A stretch of DNA of 64,000 nt from Gemmatimonadota bacterium (GTDB taxonomy: Bacteria > Gemmatimonadota > Gemmatimonadetes > Gemmatimonadales > Gemmatimonadaceae). The stretch is taken from contig JADKAQ010000004.1 of the NCBI GenBank assembly GCA_016719105.1, positions 1-64,000 on the forward strand, given 5' to 3'. Both the position numbers and the translations under genes were made by a program. Under the pieces are notes generated by a model. It was given only the letters and a program-made list of their open reading frames with translations, did no database searches and was not told the DNA's origin. Numbering within the stretch: the stretch's first letter is position 1; each line of letters starts with the position of its first letter. Of the stretch, positions 42,938-53,884 are shown piece by piece.

Positions 42938-45900
42938 ATGAACCCACGCATGGTCCTGTCCCTCGCCGCGCTCGCCGCGGCGGCTCCTTCCGCCGCCCTG
43001 CTCGCGCAGGGTGGTCCCCCCGGTGGCGCACCAGGTGGTGCGGCGGCGGTGACGCTGCCGCTCAAGACGGCGCGCACGCACACCTTCACCACGACGAAGG
43101 GGACCTGGCTCTCCCTCGACGTCTCCCCCGATGGGCAGCAGATCGTCTTCGACCTGTTAGGCGACCTGTACACCCTCCCCATCGCCGGCGGCAAGGCCAC
43201 GCGCCTGACGAGCGGGATGGCCTACGACGCGCAGCCGCGTTACTCCCCCGACGGCAAGAAGGTGGTCTTCGTCTCCGACAAGAGCGGTGGCGAGAACCTC
43301 TGGATCGTCTCGCTCGACGGGAAGGACACGACGCAGCTCACGCAGGGGAACAACTCCCAGTACGTCTCCCCTGAGTGGGCCCCCGATGGCAAGTACATCG
43401 TGGCGTCCAAGTCGGGGTCGCTCTTCGGGACGGCCAAGCTGTGGACGTTCAACGTCGACGGCGGGAGCGGGCTCGCGCTCACCACCACGCCGGCCGCGCC
43501 GCCGCAGCTCAAGATGCTCGGCGCCGCCTTCGGCAAGGATCCGCGCTACATGTGGTTCGCGGTCCGCGCCGGCGACTGGCAGTACAACGCGTTAGGCCCC
43601 CAGTACCAGCTGTACACCTGGGACAAGGAGACCGGGCGCACCTCGCAGATGTCGACGCGTTTCGGCTCGGCCTTCCGGCCGGCGCTGTCGCCCGACGGGA
43701 AGTACCTGGTCTACGCCACGCGCTTCGAGACCAAGACGGGGCTGCGCATCCGCAACCTGGAGACGCAGCAGGAAGACTGGCTCGCCTTCCCGGTGCAGCG
43801 CGACGAGACCGAGTCGCGTGCTCCGATGGATGCGTACCCGGGCTACTCGTTCACCCCGGACTCCAAGGCGATCGTCGTGTCGTACGGCGGCGAGATCTGG
43901 CGCGTCCCGGTCGACAAGACGGCGCCGACCAAGATCCCGTTCGAGGCCGAGGTCAAGCTCGAGATGGGCCCCGAAGTCGCCTTCAAGTGGCGCGTCGACA
44001 CTGCCGCGGCGATGACGGCCAAGCAGATTCGCGACATCTCCCCCTCGCCCGACGGGAAGAAGCTCGCCTTCTCGGCACTCGCCAAGGTCTACGTGGTCGA
44101 CCTGCCGAGTGGAACGCCGCAGCGCGTGAGCAAGTCGGAGCTGGGCGAGTACGGCCCGGTCTGGTCGCCCGACGGCAAGTCGCTGGCGTGGGCCACCTGG
44201 CACGACGCGCAGGGCGGCTCGATCGTGCGCGCGACCAACGATCCCAAGAAGGGGTGGACGACGACGACGCTGGTGAACGGCGCGTTGTACGCCGACCTGT
44301 CCTGGTCGCCTAACGGTGATCGCATCGTCGCCACGCGTGCGGCGCAGCGCGAGATGCAGGAAGCCGGTGCGGCCTTCTTTGGCCCGGCGGCGGCGGAGTT
44401 CGTCTGGGTGCCGTCCACCGGTGGTGCCGCGACGGCGATCATGCCGACGGGTGGGATGGGGAACGCGCACTTCACGAGCAACCCCGACCGCATCTTTGCC
44501 TACAGCGGACGTGACGGACTCGTGTCGTTCCGCTGGGACGGGACTGACATGAAGTCGCACCTCAAGGTCACCGGCCCGATGCCGCCGGCGATGGGGATTC
44601 CGGCAACGCTCGACGCGGGGCTGGAGGCGAAGGAGTCGCGCCAGTGGATCGGCGGCCGGGCCTCGCGCCCGACGACGGGGATTCGCGCCTCGGTGTGGGG
44701 CGACGATCACGACCTCGAACCGGCCCCTCCGGGCCCGCCCCCGGCCGGGTTGGTGATCATGGCCCCCAAGGGCGACCAGGCGCTGGCGATGGTGGGGATG
44801 GATTTCTACGTCGTCACGATCCCGACGATCGGGAGCGCGGCGCCGTCGGTGTCGGTTGCGGCCCCGGCCATGGCGTCGGTTCCGGTCAGGAAGCTCAACG
44901 AGATCGGTGGTGAGTTCCCGGCGTGGAGCGCCGACGGCCGCAAGGTGATGTGGGCGTTAGGCAACGCGCTGTGGACGTACGACCTCGACCGCGCCAAGGT
45001 CGTCGAGGATTCGCTCAAGGCCGATGCGCGGATCAAGGCGCGCCTGCGCGCCGACACCACCAAGAAGGACTCGATCGCCCGGGCCGATTCGATCGCCAAG
45101 GCCGATACGTCCAAGAAGAACGCTCCCAAGCCGGGCTACAAGCCTGACGAGATCCGCATCGCGGTCGGTGCCACGCGCGACACGCCGCGCGGCGTCGTCG
45201 TCCTCCGCGGGGCCAAGGCGATCACGATGAAGGGGAAGGAGATCATCGAGAACGCCGACATCCTCGTGCGCGACAACCGCATCGTGGCGATCGGCGCGCG
45301 TGGCAGCGTGCAGATCCCCGCCGGGACGAAGGAGATCGATGTAGCGGGGAAGGTGATCATGCCGGGGATGGTGGACACCCACTATCACCCGCAGTGGCTC
45401 ACCCCGCAGGTGCACAACACGCAGACCTGGCAGTACCTGGCGACGCTGGCCTACGGGACGACGACGACGCGCGACCCGCAGACGGCGACGACCGACTTCA
45501 TGTCGTACGGAGACCGTGTGTCGACGGGCGAGATGATCGGCCCCCGCATCTACACCACCGGCCCTGGCGTGTTTGCCGGCGAGCCGGTGCGCGACTACGA
45601 GCATGCCAAGCAGATCATGTCGCGCTACGCCAAGTACTACGACACCAAGACGCTCAAGATGTACATGAGCGGCAACCGCCAGCAGCGGCAGTGGCTCATC
45701 ATGGCCGCGAAGGAACTCGGCATCATGCCGACGACCGAGGGCGGGTTGGACCAGAAGCTGAACATGACGCACGCGATCGACGGCTACCCCGGCATCGAGC
45801 ACACGCTGCCGATCACGCCGAAGTACAACGACGTGTTCGAGTGGTACAAGGCGACGCAGGTGACCAACTCGCCGACGCTGATCGTGGAGTACGGCGGTCC

Positions 45901-46471
45901 GTTCGGCGAAGGGTGGTTCTACCAGAGCGAGGACCTGCTCGGCGACAAGAAGCTCCGCTACTTCACGCATCCGGTCGACGTCGACACCAAGATCCGCCGT
46001 CGTGGCGCGGGCAATGCCCCTGGCCCTGCCGGCTTCGCGGTGAAGGAAGAGTACGCGATGTGGCAGCACGCCGAGGACGTCGCCAAGACGGTCGCGGCGG
46101 GTGGTCGCATCGGCGTCGGGTCGCACGGCCAGCTGCAAGGGCTGGGGATGCACTGGGAGCTCTGGCTCCTGCAGAGCGGCGGGCTGCCGACGCACGACGC
46201 GCTGCGCTCGGCGACGATCGTCGGTGCCGAGGCGATCGGCCTGGCCGACGACATCGGCTCGCTCGAAGCCGGCAAGCTGGCCGACTTCCTCGTGCTCGAC
46301 AAGGATCCGCTGCAGAACATCCGGAACTCCAACACCATCAGCATGGTGATGATGAACGGACGTCTCTACGACGCGAACAACCTGGATGAAGTCTATCCGC
46401 GTCAGCGCAAGCTGCCGGCGCAGCCCTGGGCGTACGCAACGCCCAAGGCGGCGGCGGGGATCATGCCGTAG
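42938..46471 (+). CDS. Secreted TolB-propeller amidohydrolase, complete
   Basis: 1177 residues from ATG 42938 with signal peptide ending SAALLAQ. Residues about 30-700 are TolB/PD40 repeats (DVSPDGQQIVFDLLGDLYT, QPRYSPDGKKVVFVSDKSGG, GPVWSPDGKSLAWATW). A charged linker with repeated ADSIAKADTSKK-like units precedes an amidohydrolase domain: HxH metal pair in DTHYHPQW, GYPGIEHTLP, GSHGQLQGLG, and C-terminal FLVLDKDPLQNIRNSNTI. Members hydrolyse cyclic amides, peptides or similar bonds outside the cytoplasm; the substrate is not predictable. It is the intact relative of the remnant at 2612. A Gly/Pro/Ala-rich stretch follows the signal peptide. Confidence 0.92.
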   Translation: MNPRMVLSLAALAAAAPSAALLAQGGPPGGAPGGAAAVTLPLKTARTHTFTTTKGTWLSLDVSPDGQQIVFDLLGDLYTLPIAGGKATRLTSGMAYDAQPRYSPDGKKVVFVSDKSGGENLWIVSLDGKDTTQLTQGNNSQYVSPEWAPDGKYIVASKSGSLFGTAKLWTFNVDGGSGLALTTTPAAPPQLKMLGAAFGKDPRYMWFAVRAGDWQYNALGPQYQLYTWDKETGRTSQMSTRFGSAFRPALSPDGKYLVYATRFETKTGLRIRNLETQQEDWLAFPVQRDETESRAPMDAYPGYSFTPDSKAIVVSYGGEIWRVPVDKTAPTKIPFEAEVKLEMGPEVAFKWRVDTAAAMTAKQIRDISPSPDGKKLAFSALAKVYVVDLPSGTPQRVSKSELGEYGPVWSPDGKSLAWATWHDAQGGSIVRATNDPKKGWTTTTLVNGALYADLSWSPNGDRIVATRAAQREMQEAGAAFFGPAAAEFVWVPSTGGAATAIMPTGGMGNAHFTSNPDRIFAYSGRDGLVSFRWDGTDMKSHLKVTGPMPPAMGIPATLDAGLEAKESRQWIGGRASRPTTGIRASVWGDDHDLEPAPPGPPPAGLVIMAPKGDQALAMVGMDFYVVTIPTIGSAAPSVSVAAPAMASVPVRKLNEIGGEFPAWSADGRKVMWALGNALWTYDLDRAKVVEDSLKADARIKARLRADTTKKDSIARADSIAKADTSKKNAPKPGYKPDEIRIAVGATRDTPRGVVVLRGAKAITMKGKEIIENADILVRDNRIVAIGARGSVQIPAGTKEIDVAGKVIMPGMVDTHYHPQWLTPQVHNTQTWQYLATLAYGTTTTRDPQTATTDFMSYGDRVSTGEMIGPRIYTTGPGVFAGEPVRDYEHAKQIMSRYAKYYDTKTLKMYMSGNRQQRQWLIMAAKELGIMPTTEGGLDQKLNMTHAIDGYPGIEHTLPITPKYNDVFEWYKATQVTNSPTLIVEYGGPFGEGWFYQSEDLLGDKKLRYFTHPVDVDTKIRRRGAGNAPGPAGFAVKEEYAMWQHAEDVAKTVAAGGRIGVGSHGQLQGLGMHWELWLLQSGGLPTHDALRSATIVGAEAIGLADDIGSLEAGKLADFLVLDKDPLQNIRNSNTISMVMMNGRLYDANNLDEVYPRQRKLPAQPWAYATPKAAAGIMP

Positions 46472-46494
46472 CTGTTACACGTTGCAGGGAGTGC

Positions 46495-46518
46495 AAGCGG
46501 CGCCGAGAGGCGCCGCTT
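46495..46518 (+). terminator. Hairpin after the amidohydrolase gene
   Basis: AAGCGGCGCC-gaga-GGCGCCGCTT, a perfect 10-bp stem with a 4-base loop, 24 bases after the stop codon, followed by a modest T-rich stretch (GTCATTCC). Probable transcription terminator. Confidence 0.65.
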
Positions 46519-46570
46519 GTCATTCCTGGGCTTGATCGCAGCAACGGCGACCGAAAACAACAAAAGCTCG

Positions 46571-46669
46571 ACACGGAGGTTCACGGAGGCTACACGGGGG
46601 ACACGGAGGTAACTGCGTTTGAGGGAACTCCCCCGTGCCCTCCGTGAACCCCCCGTGAACCCCCGTGTC
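46571..46669. repeat. CACGGAGG inverted-repeat element
   Basis: Four copies of CACGGAGG/CACGGGGG in tandem (46571-46609) face four copies of their complement (CCCCCGTG, CCCTCCGTG, CCCCCCGTG, CCCCCGTG, 46629-46669) around a 20-base loop, giving a long hairpin of about 99 bp in the intergenic space before the ABC-F gene. Such CACGGAGG hairpins recur in many bacterial genomes as short non-coding elements; function unknown. Confidence 0.75.
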
Positions 46670-46719
46670 ATGCTTTTGACCTTCCTGCACCAGCACACAG
46701 AAGCCCGCATATTCAACGC

Positions 46720-48342
<1,623 letters not shown>

Positions 48343-48350
48343 CGCCAGCG

Positions 48351-50138
48351 CTACGCGATGGCCGCGACTTCGTCGCGAAAGCGCGCGCCGTTGGCCAGGT
48401 AGAGCGTCAGGAGTACGGCGCTCGCCACGCTGACCGTGACCTTGATCCACGTCGCCGCCCCGCTCGTGGAGAGAAACCCCTCGATCGTCCCCGCCACGAG
48501 CAGGAGGACGATCGACGTCCCCACCAGGCGCATGGCGATGCGCGCGTTGAGCACCAGCGCATCGCGACGCGAGTACGGGCCCGGCCGCACGATCGCCAGT
48601 CCCAGCAGAAAGCCCGCAGCACCGGCGCACCAGATGGCGAACAGCTCCAGCACACCGTGCCCGGCGACGAAGGTCCACAGGTAGGCGAGCAGTCCCACGT
48701 TCTGGAAGTGCGCCGAGATGGCGCCGAGCAGCAACCCGTTGAAGGCCAGCGAGACCAGCGAGCCGACGCCAAGCACGACGCCGCCGGCGAAGCAGGCAAA
48801 GGCAACGCGCATGTTGTTGGTCATGATGTACGACGCGATCCCGGCGCGCGACTCGGCCTGTGCCTGTGCGTAGCCGCGACCGGCCGCCACCTCGCGCTTC
48901 CCCTCCTCGGCGCGCTCGAGCATCACCGCGGGAAGGACCTCCTCGGCCAGTGCGGGGCGTTCGCGCAGCGCCGCATAGCCGCCGAGGGCGGGGAGGGTGA
49001 AGGCGAGGAAGGCGATGAGCACGATGCGCCACGCCGAGACCACCGCGGCCGGGCACTCGACGGCGACGAAGCGCCACATGCGATGCCATGTCTTGCGGTC
49101 ATCGCGATAGAGCAGGTTGTGGCCGGCGGCCACGAGTCGCTCCAGGCGCAGGCGCACGCGGGCGTCGGCGCCGTACGTGCGGGCACGCGCCAGATCGGCC
49201 GCCACTTCGCGATAGCGGGCGGCGAAATCGGGGAGTTCGTCGGCGCTCAGCGTGTCGAGGCCTTGTGACGTCGCGCGGCTGGCCATCGCGCCGAACGCAT
49301 CCCAGCGGGCCCCCTTGCGGGCGACCACACGCTCCATCACCGCCGAAGCGCCGCGCGGCGCCTCGCCACCTGCTGTGGCACGTTGGGGAATACGCGCGGC
49401 AAAGCGCCCGCGCCGTCGAGCCGATTCGTCGCGCCATGCGGCGGTGACGAAGGCCACGTGGTCGGGGTCGCGGGTCGGGTACCGGTCGGCGATACGCGCC
49501 GCCAGCTGCGTGGCCAGGCGGGTGCGCACGACAGGTGGGAGCTGCGGCGCGCGTCCGACAAACTCGCGAAGGATGCGGAAGTCCTCGTCGGAGAGCTGCG
49601 GAGCCCCCGTCGCGACGGCGTCACCTTCGCCCTCGATCAGCGCCACCGGCGCGTCGGCGGGGCGGTCGCGCACCACCACCGTCCCCGCGACCAAGTCCCC
49701 GATGCGCTTCCCCTTGGGATGGAAGGCGATGAAGAGAATCCCCAGCAGGTACGGCGGCGGGAGGAGGTCGACGATGCGGAGCAGGTTGCGCGCCCCTGCT
49801 TCGCGCACGGTGATCGGGTGACCCGTGTCGCGAATGACGCGGAGCCCCATCCACTTCTTCCCCGGGGTCTGCCCGTCGCGAAAGCCCTCGAACAGGGTGA
49901 AGTAGCCCCAGACCACGACGAACTGCGCCAGCGGGATCCACGCTCCGACGACCACCTTGAAGGTCGAGTACAGCTTCATGGCGACGAGGAGATTGGCCGT
50001 CATGAGGGCGAAGACGATCAGCGTGTCGATGATCGCCGCCAACCCGCGGCTGCCCAGCCCCGCGATCTCGTAGTCGATGACGACGTGTTCCGGCGTCTCG
50101 ACTTCGAGGTGCTGTCGAAAGTCGGCGGTGGCAGCCAT
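48351..50138 (-). CDS. RDD-domain plus SpoIIM-domain membrane fusion protein
   Basis: 595 residues from ATG 50138 (MAATADFRQHLEVETPEHVV). The first 150 residues are an RDD domain: LGSRGLAAIIDTLIVFALM, LFEGFRDGQTPGKKWMGLRVI and FHPKGKRIGDLVAGTVVVRD. After a 190-residue charged linker, a stage II sporulation M/DUF95 domain follows (YIMTNNMRVAFACFAGGVVLG, AISAHFQNVGLLAYLWTFVAGHG) with about five TM helices. The two families are usually separate neighbouring genes; here they are fused. Adjacent DUF4129, MoxR and DUF58 genes on the other side are their usual companions, so it belongs to that envelope module. Function unproven. Confidence 0.88.
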   Translation of the reverse strand: MAATADFRQHLEVETPEHVVIDYEIAGLGSRGLAAIIDTLIVFALMTANLLVAMKLYSTFKVVVGAWIPLAQFVVVWGYFTLFEGFRDGQTPGKKWMGLRVIRDTGHPITVREAGARNLLRIVDLLPPPYLLGILFIAFHPKGKRIGDLVAGTVVVRDRPADAPVALIEGEGDAVATGAPQLSDEDFRILREFVGRAPQLPPVVRTRLATQLAARIADRYPTRDPDHVAFVTAAWRDESARRRGRFAARIPQRATAGGEAPRGASAVMERVVARKGARWDAFGAMASRATSQGLDTLSADELPDFAARYREVAADLARARTYGADARVRLRLERLVAAGHNLLYRDDRKTWHRMWRFVAVECPAAVVSAWRIVLIAFLAFTLPALGGYAALRERPALAEEVLPAVMLERAEEGKREVAAGRGYAQAQAESRAGIASYIMTNNMRVAFACFAGGVVLGVGSLVSLAFNGLLLGAISAHFQNVGLLAYLWTFVAGHGVLELFAIWCAGAAGFLLGLAIVRPGPYSRRDALVLNARIAMRLVGTSIVLLLVAGTIEGFLSTSGAATWIKVTVSVASAVLLTLYLANGARFRDEVAAIA

Positions 50139-50315
50139 GTCAGCAGCTCGCGCGCGAGAAAGGGAGTCGCCGGGCGCCACGGCGCCCTCAGGATCGTCGA
50201 CTGCAACTTATGGCGAGGGGGGCCGCTTCCAAAGACGGCGCGCGCACGTGAGAATTGTGCAGGACGGGATGTCGTGGTGTGTGGGCTGACCCAGGTGGCT
50301 GAGAGGAGGAGTGTC

Positions 50316-51080
50316 GTGCGAGTCCCCGTGCTGCGTCCGCTGTCGCTCGGCGAGGTGCTCGATACCTCGTTCGGGATCTATCGACAGCTGTTCGCCCCGC
50401 TCCTCCTCATCTCCGTCATCACGCAGACCCTCCCGCTCGCGCTCGGCGTCTTCGTGGAGTCGGCTGGCGGGCTCGTGCAGCAGCCGTCGCTCTGGATGCT
50501 CTCGCTCGGCCTTGCCCTCGTGCTCGGGGCGGTGGGAACCGCGGCGTCGACCTTCGTGGTGGCCGAGACCTACCTCGGGAGCACGCTCTCACCCAGCGAA
50601 GGGTTCCTGCGCTCGACGCCGTACATGGGGCGCTTGATCGGGACGTCGCTGCTCGTCTCGCTGCTGATGGGGATCGGGATGGTCTTCCTCATCATTCCCG
50701 GAATCATCGCCGCATGCGGCCTGTTGCTCACCCCCGCCGCGTTGGTGCTGGAGGACATCCCCGGCGGGACGGCGGCGATGGGGCGGAGCTGGGAGCTCAC
50801 CCGCGGCTTCCGGCTCAAGATCTTTGGGGCGCTGGTGGTCGCGGTGACGCTCATCATCATCCCGGGAATCGCCCTCGGCGCCCTCGCCGTGGGGACGAGC
50901 GACGCGAACATGACCGCGACCATGGTGTCGGTGATCGCGATGATCATCCAGTCGGTGCTGCAGATCCTCGCGTATCCGTTCTTCTACGTCCTCACGACGG
51001 TGCTGTACTACGACCTGCGTGTGCGGAAGGAAGGGTTCGACCTGGAGATGCTGGCGACGTCGCTGCAGTCGCCGGGGTGA
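50316..51080 (+). CDS. Multi-pass membrane protein, YciC/GDPD-membrane-domain like
   Basis: 254 residues from GTG 50316, which has GAGGAGGA five bases upstream. LRPLSLGEVLDTSFGIYRQLF is the conserved N-terminal signature of the family, followed by about six TM helices. The stop overlaps the next start by one base (TGATG). It opens the DUF4129-DUF4350-MoxR-DUF58 operon. Its role is unknown. Confidence 0.85.
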   Translation: MRVPVLRPLSLGEVLDTSFGIYRQLFAPLLLISVITQTLPLALGVFVESAGGLVQQPSLWMLSLGLALVLGAVGTAASTFVVAETYLGSTLSPSEGFLRSTPYMGRLIGTSLLVSLLMGIGMVFLIIPGIIAACGLLLTPAALVLEDIPGGTAAMGRSWELTRGFRLKIFGALVVAVTLIIIPGIALGALAVGTSDANMTATMVSVIAMIIQSVLQILAYPFFYVLTTVLYYDLRVRKEGFDLEMLATSLQSPG

Positions 51081-51706
51081 TGCTCGCCCAGGGAGTACCG
51101 CTCGCGCGCGCCGACTCGCTGCGCGCCACGCTCGATTCGGTCTTCGCGGCTCCGGCGTATCGATGGGAGACGCGCGAGGATCCATTCGGCCCGCTGCGCC
51201 GCCTCTGGATGGCGGTGGGCGAATGGCTCTCTCAGCTGCAACGCGACAACCCGCAGGCGTATCGTGCGCTCACCTGGGCGCTGGTCGCGGTGCTGGTCGT
51301 GATCCTCGCGCACGCGGCCTGGGTGGCGGTGCGCACGGTGCGCGGGGGGAGCCGTCGGGCGCAACGCGACGTGCTGGGTCCGCAGAGCGCCCCGCGCGAC
51401 GCCGCCTGGTACGCGCAGGAATCGGCGCGCCTGGCGGCGGCGGGCGACTTCGTGGCCGCCATGCAGGCGGACTTCCTGCGCCTCGTTCTCGAGCTGGATG
51501 CGCGTCAGGTGATGCGTTTCCACCCCAGCAGGACGCCGAGCGAGTATGTGCGCGACGCGACGCTGAGCGAGGAGGGGCGGCTCGCGCTGCGAGCGCTGGT
51601 GGGCGCGATGTACGCGCATGCCTTCGCCCGCGTCCCGCTGGACCGCGCCGCGTACGACCGGTGGCGCGCCGACGCCGTGGCCGAGCGATATGCGCGCGCG
51701 CACTGA
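51080..51706 (+). CDS. DUF4129-domain membrane protein
   Basis: 208 residues from ATG 51080. A short head leads to one TM helix (LTWALVAVLVVILAHAAWVAV) and a C-terminal DUF4129 domain (WYAQESARLAAAGDFVAAMQ, RFHPSRTPSEYVRD, YDRWRADAVAERYARAH). DUF4129 proteins occur with MoxR and DUF58 proteins and are often transglutaminase-linked. It ends over the start of the next gene. Function unknown. Confidence 0.85.
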   Translation: MLAQGVPLARADSLRATLDSVFAAPAYRWETREDPFGPLRRLWMAVGEWLSQLQRDNPQAYRALTWALVAVLVVILAHAAWVAVRTVRGGSRRAQRDVLGPQSAPRDAAWYAQESARLAAAGDFVAAMQADFLRLVLELDARQVMRFHPSRTPSEYVRDATLSEEGRLALRALVGAMYAHAFARVPLDRAAYDRWRADAVAERYARAH

Positions 51707-52922
51707 GGTCGTCATCGCGCTCGGCGCGGCGGCCGCCCTCATCGTCCTCGCCTTCGCCACCGGGAGCCGCCTGCGCGGGGGAGACGATCCGGATATGCGG
51801 CCGTCGTCGTTCGGGGCCGGACGCCAGGGCGTTCGCGCGCTCGCGGATGCTGCCGAACGTTTGGGGGTGACGGTGGAACGCTGGCGGGAACGTCCCCAGC
51901 GCTTCGCCGAGCGGACCAGCAAGGCGCGACCGGCGCGGCCGCTGCGCTTCGCGGTGTTGTCCCCGGGGCAGGACGTCACGGCCGCCGAACGGGGGGAGGT
52001 CGTGCGTTTGGCGCTGCAGCGCCCGGGGGCCGACCTCATCCTCGCGGGCGAGGGGGCAGAGTCCGTGATGCAGTGCTTCGGCGTCGGTATCACGGCGAGC
52101 GTCTTCGATTCGTCGCGCGTGGCGCCGCCTGGGGCGGTCGTCGACAGCGGCGCGGCGTGGACCCATGCCTCGCTCTCTGCACGTCCAGACAGCGCCGGGA
52201 AGGATGAGGACGAGATCGATGGTGAGCCGTGCCCGGCCGTTACCATCCTCGCCAGCGACACGCTTCTCGTCACGCGCCGGGGGGCGCCCGTGATTGTGCA
52301 GCTGACGGTCGCCCCGCATCGCCACCTGGTCACCCTCGTCGCCGACGTCGCCCTCCTGCGCAACCGCACCCTCCGCTCGGCGTCGACTGCACCGCTGCTG
52401 CTGGATGCGGTGCTGCCGCGGGCCGGAGGCCGACTGGTCTTCGACGAGTACCACCACGGCTTCGGCCCGGGCGGTTCGATGATGCGCGTGACGCTCGATT
52501 GGAGTGCGCGGCATCCGCTGGGGTGGATGACCTGGCAGCTGATCGTCGTGGGGCTCCTGGCGCTGCTGGTGGGTGGGATTCGATTCGGGCCCATCCGCGC
52601 CGCGATCGTGCGCCAGCGACGGTCGCCGCTCGAGCACGTGCGGGCGCTCGCCACCGCGCTGAGTGCCGCGCGCGGGCACCGGGAGGCGGTGGGGGCGATG
52701 GTGCGTGGGCTGCACCGCCGTCTCGCTGCACACTCGGGAGGGGCCACGGCGCGCGACGACTGGCGGGCGTGGCTCACCGCCCTCGTCGCCCGTGCACCGA
52801 ACGCCAAGGTACGTGCCAACGCCGAGCGTCTCGTGGCGCTGGCCAACGATTCGCAACCAGACACTGCGGTGCTCGACGCCGCCAATGCCGTGGAGGACCT
52901 GTGGCTATCCCTTCGCCCCTGA
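51690..52922 (+). CDS. DUF4350-domain membrane protein
   Basis: 410 residues from ATG 51690, overlapping the previous gene by 17 bp. N-terminal TM (VVIALGAAAALIVLAFATG), then a periplasmic Rossmann-like DUF4350 region with DMRPSSFGAGRQGVRALADA, the hallmark LVFDEYHHGFGPGG and a second TM (LIVVGLLALLVGGIRFG), then a cytoplasmic helical tail (LAALANDSQPDTAVLDAANA-like). Common companion of MoxR/DUF58 genes. Role unknown. Confidence 0.85.
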   Translation: MRARTEVVIALGAAAALIVLAFATGSRLRGGDDPDMRPSSFGAGRQGVRALADAAERLGVTVERWRERPQRFAERTSKARPARPLRFAVLSPGQDVTAAERGEVVRLALQRPGADLILAGEGAESVMQCFGVGITASVFDSSRVAPPGAVVDSGAAWTHASLSARPDSAGKDEDEIDGEPCPAVTILASDTLLVTRRGAPVIVQLTVAPHRHLVTLVADVALLRNRTLRSASTAPLLLDAVLPRAGGRLVFDEYHHGFGPGGSMMRVTLDWSARHPLGWMTWQLIVVGLLALLVGGIRFGPIRAAIVRQRRSPLEHVRALATALSAARGHREAVGAMVRGLHRRLAAHSGGATARDDWRAWLTALVARAPNAKVRANAERLVALANDSQPDTAVLDAANAVEDLWLSLRP

Positions 52923-53884
52923 CGCCATCCGAAGTGCAGCGCCACGCCGAGGAGGCGCAACGCCTCCTGGCGCAGCTCGAGCGCGTCGTGCTGGGGCAGC
53001 ACGATGCGATTCGCGAGTCGATGCTGGCGCTGATGGCGCGCGGGCACGTCCTGCTCGAAGGGCCGCCGGGGACGGCGAAGACGCTCCTGGTGCGCGCGCT
53101 GGCGCGATCGTTAGGGCTGTCGTTCCGCCGCATCCAGTTCACCCCCGACCTGATGCCGTCGGACATCACCGGCGTCAACTTCCTCGGCGCACAGGGGGAG
53201 TTTGCGTTCCGCCCCGGGCCGCTGTTCGCCGACCTGGTTCTCGGCGACGAGATCAACCGCGCCCCGGCCAAGACTCAGGCCGCCATGCTGGAGGCGATGC
53301 AGGAGCGCGCCGTGACGGTGGATGGCGACACGCGACTGCTTTCGAGCGGCTTCACCGTCTTCGCGACGCAGAACCCCATCGAGTTCGAGGGGACGTATCC
53401 GCTCCCGGAGGCGGAGCTGGATCGCTTCCTCGTGAAGGTGCTGCTGCGCTACCCGTCGTCCGAAGCGGAGCAGGGGATGCTTGGGCGCGTGCTCGGCGGA
53501 TTCGATGCGGCGTCCCCCGCGTCGTTCGGGATCGAGCCAGTGATGGATGCGGCCGGACTCGAGGCGCTGCGTGCGGCGGTGCGGCAGGTGCGGGTGGAGC
53601 CGTCGATCGTCGCCTACATCACGGCCCTCGTCCGCACCACGCGCGAGACGCCGACGCTGACGTTAGGCGCGTCGCCGCGCGCCTCGGTGGCGCTGCTCCT
53701 CCTGGCGCAGGCCTCGGCGCTCATGGACGGGCGCGACTACGTGGTCCCCGACGACGTGAAGTCGCTCGCGCCGCCGGTGCTGCGCCACCGCGTGCAGGTG
53801 GCGCCCGAACTCGAACTGGAGGGGGTCACCCCCGACGCCGCGGTGGAGTCGCTCTTCGAACGGGTCGAAGCGCCGCGGGCATGA
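52901..53884 (+). CDS. MoxR-family AAA+ ATPase
   Basis: 327 residues from GTG 52901, overlapping the DUF4350 gene. AAA_3/MoxR motifs: Walker A LLEGPPGTAKT, FTPDLMPSDITG, Walker B LVLGDEINRAPAKTQAAMLE and sensor-1 VFATQNPIEFEGTYPLPEAELDRF, broken here as VFATQNP and YPLPEAELDRF. The lid is AYITALVRTTRETPTLTLG. MoxR ATPases act as chaperones that activate metal- or VWA-containing partners; the DUF58 protein next door is the expected one. Confidence 0.93.
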   Translation: MAIPSPLTPSEVQRHAEEAQRLLAQLERVVLGQHDAIRESMLALMARGHVLLEGPPGTAKTLLVRALARSLGLSFRRIQFTPDLMPSDITGVNFLGAQGEFAFRPGPLFADLVLGDEINRAPAKTQAAMLEAMQERAVTVDGDTRLLSSGFTVFATQNPIEFEGTYPLPEAELDRFLVKVLLRYPSSEAEQGMLGRVLGGFDAASPASFGIEPVMDAAGLEALRAAVRQVRVEPSIVAYITALVRTTRETPTLTLGASPRASVALLLLAQASALMDGRDYVVPDDVKSLAPPVLRHRVQVAPELELEGVTPDAAVESLFERVEAPRA

